Source: an uncultured Opitutia bacterium
Lineage (GTDB): Bacteria; Verrucomicrobiota; Verrucomicrobiia; Opitutales; Opitutaceae
Assembly (NCBI GenBank): GCA_903862955.1
Contig: CAIPAH010000009.1
Location: forward strand, 59,323-123,322
Direction: 5' to 3'
DNA: 64,000 nt
The position numbers and the translations under genes are program-made. Shown here piece by piece: positions 61,505 to 64,000 of the stretch. Position 1 is the first letter of the stretch, and every line of letters starts with the position of its first letter. Under the pieces are notes generated by a model. The model had not been told where the DNA came from, searched no databases, and saw only the letters and a list, made by a program, of their open reading frames with translations.

Positions 61505-63043
61505 TTATTCCCACTCGATCGTGGCGGGGGGCTTGGAGCTGATGTCGAGCACGACCCGGCTGACGCCGCGGACTTCGTTGGTGATGCGGCTAGAAATCTT
61601 CCGCAGCAGGTCATGGGGCAGCCTGGCCCAGTCGGCCGTCATGGCGTCGACGCTTTCGACGATGCGGAGGGCCACGACGAAATCGTAGGTTCGCTCGTCC
61701 CCGAACACGCCAACGGTCTTCACGGGCAGGAACACGGCGAAAGACTGCCAGACCTTCCAATAGTAGCCGGAGCTCATCATCTCCTCCTGCAGGACGGCAT
61801 CGGCGTTGCGGAGGATTTCCAGTTTTTCGGCCGTGATGTCGCCCATCACCCGCACGCCGAGACCCGGACCCGGGAACGGCTGGCGCCAGACGACTTCCTT
61901 GGGCAGGCCGAGCGCGGCGCCGACCTGGCGAACCTCGTCCTTGAACAGCTCGCGCAACGGCTCGATGAGCTTGAGCTTCATGCGCGCGGGCAGGCCGCCC
62001 ACGTTGTGGTGGGTCTTGATCAGCGAAGCGGGATTGCCGGCGATCGAGACGCTCTCGATCACGTCCGGATAGAGCGTGCCCTGGCCGAGGAAGTCGGCGT
62101 GGCCGATCGAGCGGAGGGATTTTTCGAACACCGCGACGAACGTGCGGCCGATGATTTTCCGCTTCTGCTCGGGCTCCGTGACGCCCTTGAGCCGGCGGAG
62201 GAAGAGCTTGGAGGCATCCACCACGCGGACATCGATCTTGAAGTGGCGGCGATAGAGCGACTCGACGGTGGCGCGCTCGCCCTTGCGGAGCAGGCCGTTG
62301 TCCACGAAGACGCACGTGAGCTGCCGGCCGATGGCCTTGTGCAACAGGGCGGCGGCGACGGACGAGTCCACCCCACCCGACAGGCCAAGGATGACGCGGG
62401 ACTTGCCGACCTTGCGGCGGATCTCGGCGACGGAGTGCGCGATGAAGTCCTTTGTCGTCCAGTCCTGCCGGGCCCCGCAAATGCCCACGAGAAAGTTCCG
62501 GATCATGTCCACGCCGCGCTCGGTGTGGAACACCTCGGGGTGAAACTGAATGCCGTAAAACCGACGCTTCACGTCCTCGATGCCGGCGAACGGCGAATTC
62601 TCGGACACGGCGGTGGCGACGAAGCCCGGCGGGAGCTTGGTGAGCTTGTCACCGTGGGAGTTCCAGATGCGGAGCTTGCGTGGCAGGCCGTCGAAAAGCT
62701 TGCCGGGCCGCTTGATCGTCAGGTGGCCGTGGCCGTATTCGCGTTCCTTGCTGAGGAGGACCTTGCCGCCGAGGAAATGGCCCATGAGCTGCACGCCATA
62801 GCAGATGCCGAGGATGGGCACGCCGAGTTCGAAGATGGCCGGATCGGGATGCGGCGCGGTCTTGGCGTAGACGCTCTGCGGGCCGCCGGAGAGGATGATG
62901 CCGACGACGCCCTCCTCCCGCAACTTCGCGGCCGGCGTGCTGAAGTGGAAGATCTTCGAGTAGACCTCACACTCGCGGATGCGCCGCGCAATGACCTGCG
63001 TGAGCTGAGAACCGAAGTCGAGAACAGCAATGGTCTGGGGCAT
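61505..63043 (-). CDS. guaA: GMP synthase (glutamine-hydrolysing)
   Basis: 512 residues from [11 protein letters not shown] (63043). The class I amidotransferase domain has [17 protein letters not shown] and the closing [11 protein letters not shown]; the ATP-pyrophosphatase domain has the P-loop [19 protein letters not shown], and the C-terminal dimerisation domain ends [10 protein letters not shown]. Converts XMP to GMP. It appears monocistronic with 174 bases before the next minus-strand gene. Confidence 0.98.
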   Translation of the reverse strand: MPQTIAVLDFGSQLTQVIARRIRECEVYSKIFHFSTPAAKLREEGVVGIILSGGPQSVYAKTAPHPDPAIFELGVPILGICYGVQLMGHFLGGKVLLSKEREYGHGHLTIKRPGKLFDGLPRKLRIWNSHGDKLTKLPPGFVATAVSENSPFAGIEDVKRRFYGIQFHPEVFHTERGVDMIRNFLVGICGARQDWTTKDFIAHSVAEIRRKVGKSRVILGLSGGVDSSVAAALLHKAIGRQLTCVFVDNGLLRKGERATVESLYRRHFKIDVRVVDASKLFLRRLKGVTEPEQKRKIIGRTFVAVFEKSLRSIGHADFLGQGTLYPDVIESVSIAGNPASLIKTHHNVGGLPARMKLKLIEPLRELFKDEVRQVGAALGLPKEVVWRQPFPGPGLGVRVMGDITAEKLEILRNADAVLQEEMMSSGYYWKVWQSFAVFLPVKTVGVFGDERTYDFVVALRIVESVDAMTADWARLPHDLLRKISSRITNEVRGVSRVVLDISSKPPATIEWE

Positions 63044-63129
63044 GGCGGCCGGGAAAAACGAATAAACCGACAACAAACCGCGGGCGTGTCAATGGCCCGG
63101 TCAGTCAGCGGGCGGCGCGAAACTGCGCT

Positions 63130-63357
63130 TCAAAACTTCAGGCGGCTGTTCTCGTGTGCGCAGCGCGGGCATTTGGCGAGGTCGGTGCCCTTCGGCGCGG
63201 TGTAGAGGGCATCGCAGCGGATGCAGTGGAAGACGGTCTTGCGGCGCTCGACCTCGAAGCGGGCGTGGTCGCGGCGGTCATAGTAGGACCACAGGCCGAG
63301 GAAGACCACGGCGAGCAGCGTGCAGTAGACCACAACGGCGGGCGTCAACTCGAGCAT
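63130..63357 (-). CDS. Small membrane protein with zinc-ribbon
   Basis: 75 residues. One transmembrane helix (VVVYCTLLAVVFLGLWSYY, about 9-27) is followed by a cytoplasmic zinc-ribbon-like knuckle with Cys45-x2-Cys48 (HCIRCDALY) and Cys63-x2-Cys66 (KCPRCAHEN). I know no named family. Four well-spaced cysteines and the membrane anchor make it a credible gene; it lies between guaA and rplQ. Confidence 0.7.
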   Translation of the reverse strand: MLELTPAVVVYCTLLAVVFLGLWSYYDRRDHARFEVERRKTVFHCIRCDALYTAPKGTDLAKCPRCAHENSRLKF

Positions 63358-63373
63358 GGCGGGAGGTTTAAAT

Positions 63374-63406
63374 GAAAAACGCGCCGAAGGAAGTCTTCGA
63401 CGCGTT
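63374..63406 (-). terminator. Rho-independent terminator after rplQ
   Basis: The stem AACGCGCCGAAG (63378-63389) pairs with CTTCGACGCGTT (63395-63406), one mismatch, 5-base loop. On the minus strand it comes about 20 bases after the rplQ stop and is followed by GTTTTTC, a short T-tract. It closes the ribosomal-protein operon end. Confidence 0.75.
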
Positions 63407-63427
63407 GGAATGGGGAGTGGAAGCAGC

Positions 63428-63934
63428 TCAGGCCTTGGCTTCCGGCGTGGCTTCGGCGGCCGGGGTGGCCGTCTCGGCTTCGGGCTTCGGGGCCTTGGCC
63501 TTCTTGCCCTTGGACGCCTTCTTGCCCTTCGACTTCTTGTAGCCGGTGTCGTCCGCCTTCACGAACTCGATGAGCGCGAGCTCCGCGGCATCGCCGAGGC
63601 GCTGGGCCCCGAGTTTGTAGATGCGGGTGTAGCCGCCCTGGCGGTTGGTGAACTCCTTGTGCTTTTCATTGAAAAGCAGCGTGACGGCGGTCTCGTCGCG
63701 CACGTCGGAGAGGGCCAGGCGGCGCAGGTGGATGGCGTCCTTGGGGTCGGTCTTGGCCGCGGCCTGCTTGGCCTTGGTGATGACCTTCTCGACGAAGGGA
63801 CGCAGGGCCTTGGCCTTGGTCAGGGTGGTCTTGATGCGGCCGTGGGTGATGAGCGCGGCGGCGAGATTGGACATCATCGCCCGGCGGTGCTCGACGGTTA
63901 CGCCCAGGGAAGCGTGGTGTTTGTTGTGACGCAT
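63428..63934 (-). CDS. rplQ: 50S ribosomal protein L17, with Lys/Ala-rich extension
   Basis: 168 residues. The L17 core (about 1-120) begins MRHNKHHASLGVTVEHRRAM and contains LITHGRIKTTLTKAKALRPF and RQGGYTRIYKLGAQRLGDAA. The last 45 residues are a low-complexity tail (KSKGKKASKGKKAKAPKPEA) not found in E. coli L17. L17 sits at the peptide exit tunnel; the tail probably contacts rRNA. rplQ normally follows rpoA, which should lie beyond the window edge. Confidence 0.97.
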   Translation of the reverse strand: MRHNKHHASLGVTVEHRRAMMSNLAAALITHGRIKTTLTKAKALRPFVEKVITKAKQAAAKTDPKDAIHLRRLALSDVRDETAVTLLFNEKHKEFTNRQGGYTRIYKLGAQRLGDAAELALIEFVKADDTGYKKSKGKKASKGKKAKAPKPEAETATPAAEATPEAKA

Positions 63935-63946
63935 TGGATTTGGTTT

Positions 63947-64000
63947 TTAGGCGGGGACCGTTCGGCAATCCGGTCGCAGCGTGGCGCGGCAGCGGACGGC
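63947..64000 (-). other. Possible 3' end of the upstream gene (rpoA position)
   Basis: One minus-strand frame is open from base 64000 to a TAA at 63947-63949 and would encode the last 17 residues of a protein ending TVPA. In bacteria rplQ usually directly follows rpoA, so an rpoA tail is expected here, but the fragment is too short to recognise. Confidence 0.2.

Overview
This is a GC-rich window of ordinary bacterial chromosome from a member of the Verrucomicrobiota, most likely an Opitutaceae-like organism (Opitutus or Lacunisphaera relatives). That is an inference. It rests on the GC-rich codon use, a long SecA with an SEC-C zinc tail, many secreted carbohydrate-related proteins (GxGYxYP, heparinase II/III-like, DUF2961, RhaI-type isomerase, PQQ propeller), several phytanoyl-CoA-dioxygenase-like proteins, and the style of the intergenic repeats. 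I see no rRNA, tRNA, CRISPR array, phage or transposase gene. No gap between genes exceeds 300 bases.

Layout. 1-11.2 kb: mixed functions, including a truncated OPT transporter, an M28 peptidase, a lone receiver domain, an MBOAT/SGNH acyl-transfer pair, small secreted and BON proteins, an M3 peptidase, a thioredoxin lipoprotein and an EamA transporter. 11.4-20.8 kb: a plus-strand series with a Tat-exported heparinase-like protein, a PQQ propeller, a divergent TrpF, a lipoprotein, a beta-helix protein, a TonB-C protein, a VOC protein and an M20 peptidase. 20.9-34.2 kb: a glycan- or sugar-related accessory region. It carries two paralogous copies of a two-gene module (small secreted partner followed by a GxGYxYP protein), a large heparinase-like protein, two PhyH dioxygenases, an AraC regulator, an SDR and a RhaI-type isomerase. 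34.4-42.9 kb: lnt, secA and the ATP-grasp / alpha-E / transglutaminase cassette. 42.9-49 kb: UXS, CPBP protease, tgt, trpG/pabA, nrdR, a HIT protein and a third PhyH. 49.1-54.5 kb: a minus-strand run pdxJ-acpS-hyp-nnr-dprA-DUF2961. 55.3-64 kb: gltA, hisDCBH, a LolA-like secreted protein, guaA and rplQ.

Two signals stand out. The first is the duplicated partner + GxGYxYP module inside what looks like an uncharacterised polysaccharide or sugar-acid utilisation locus. The second is a dense set of palindromic intergenic elements of at least seven unrelated sequence families. Several are nested one inside another. In at least five places the inverted arm carries the stop codon of the flanking gene; between the third PhyH gene and the DUF2961 gene the whole gap is one palindrome holding both stop codons. 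These elements are the least explained structure in the window.
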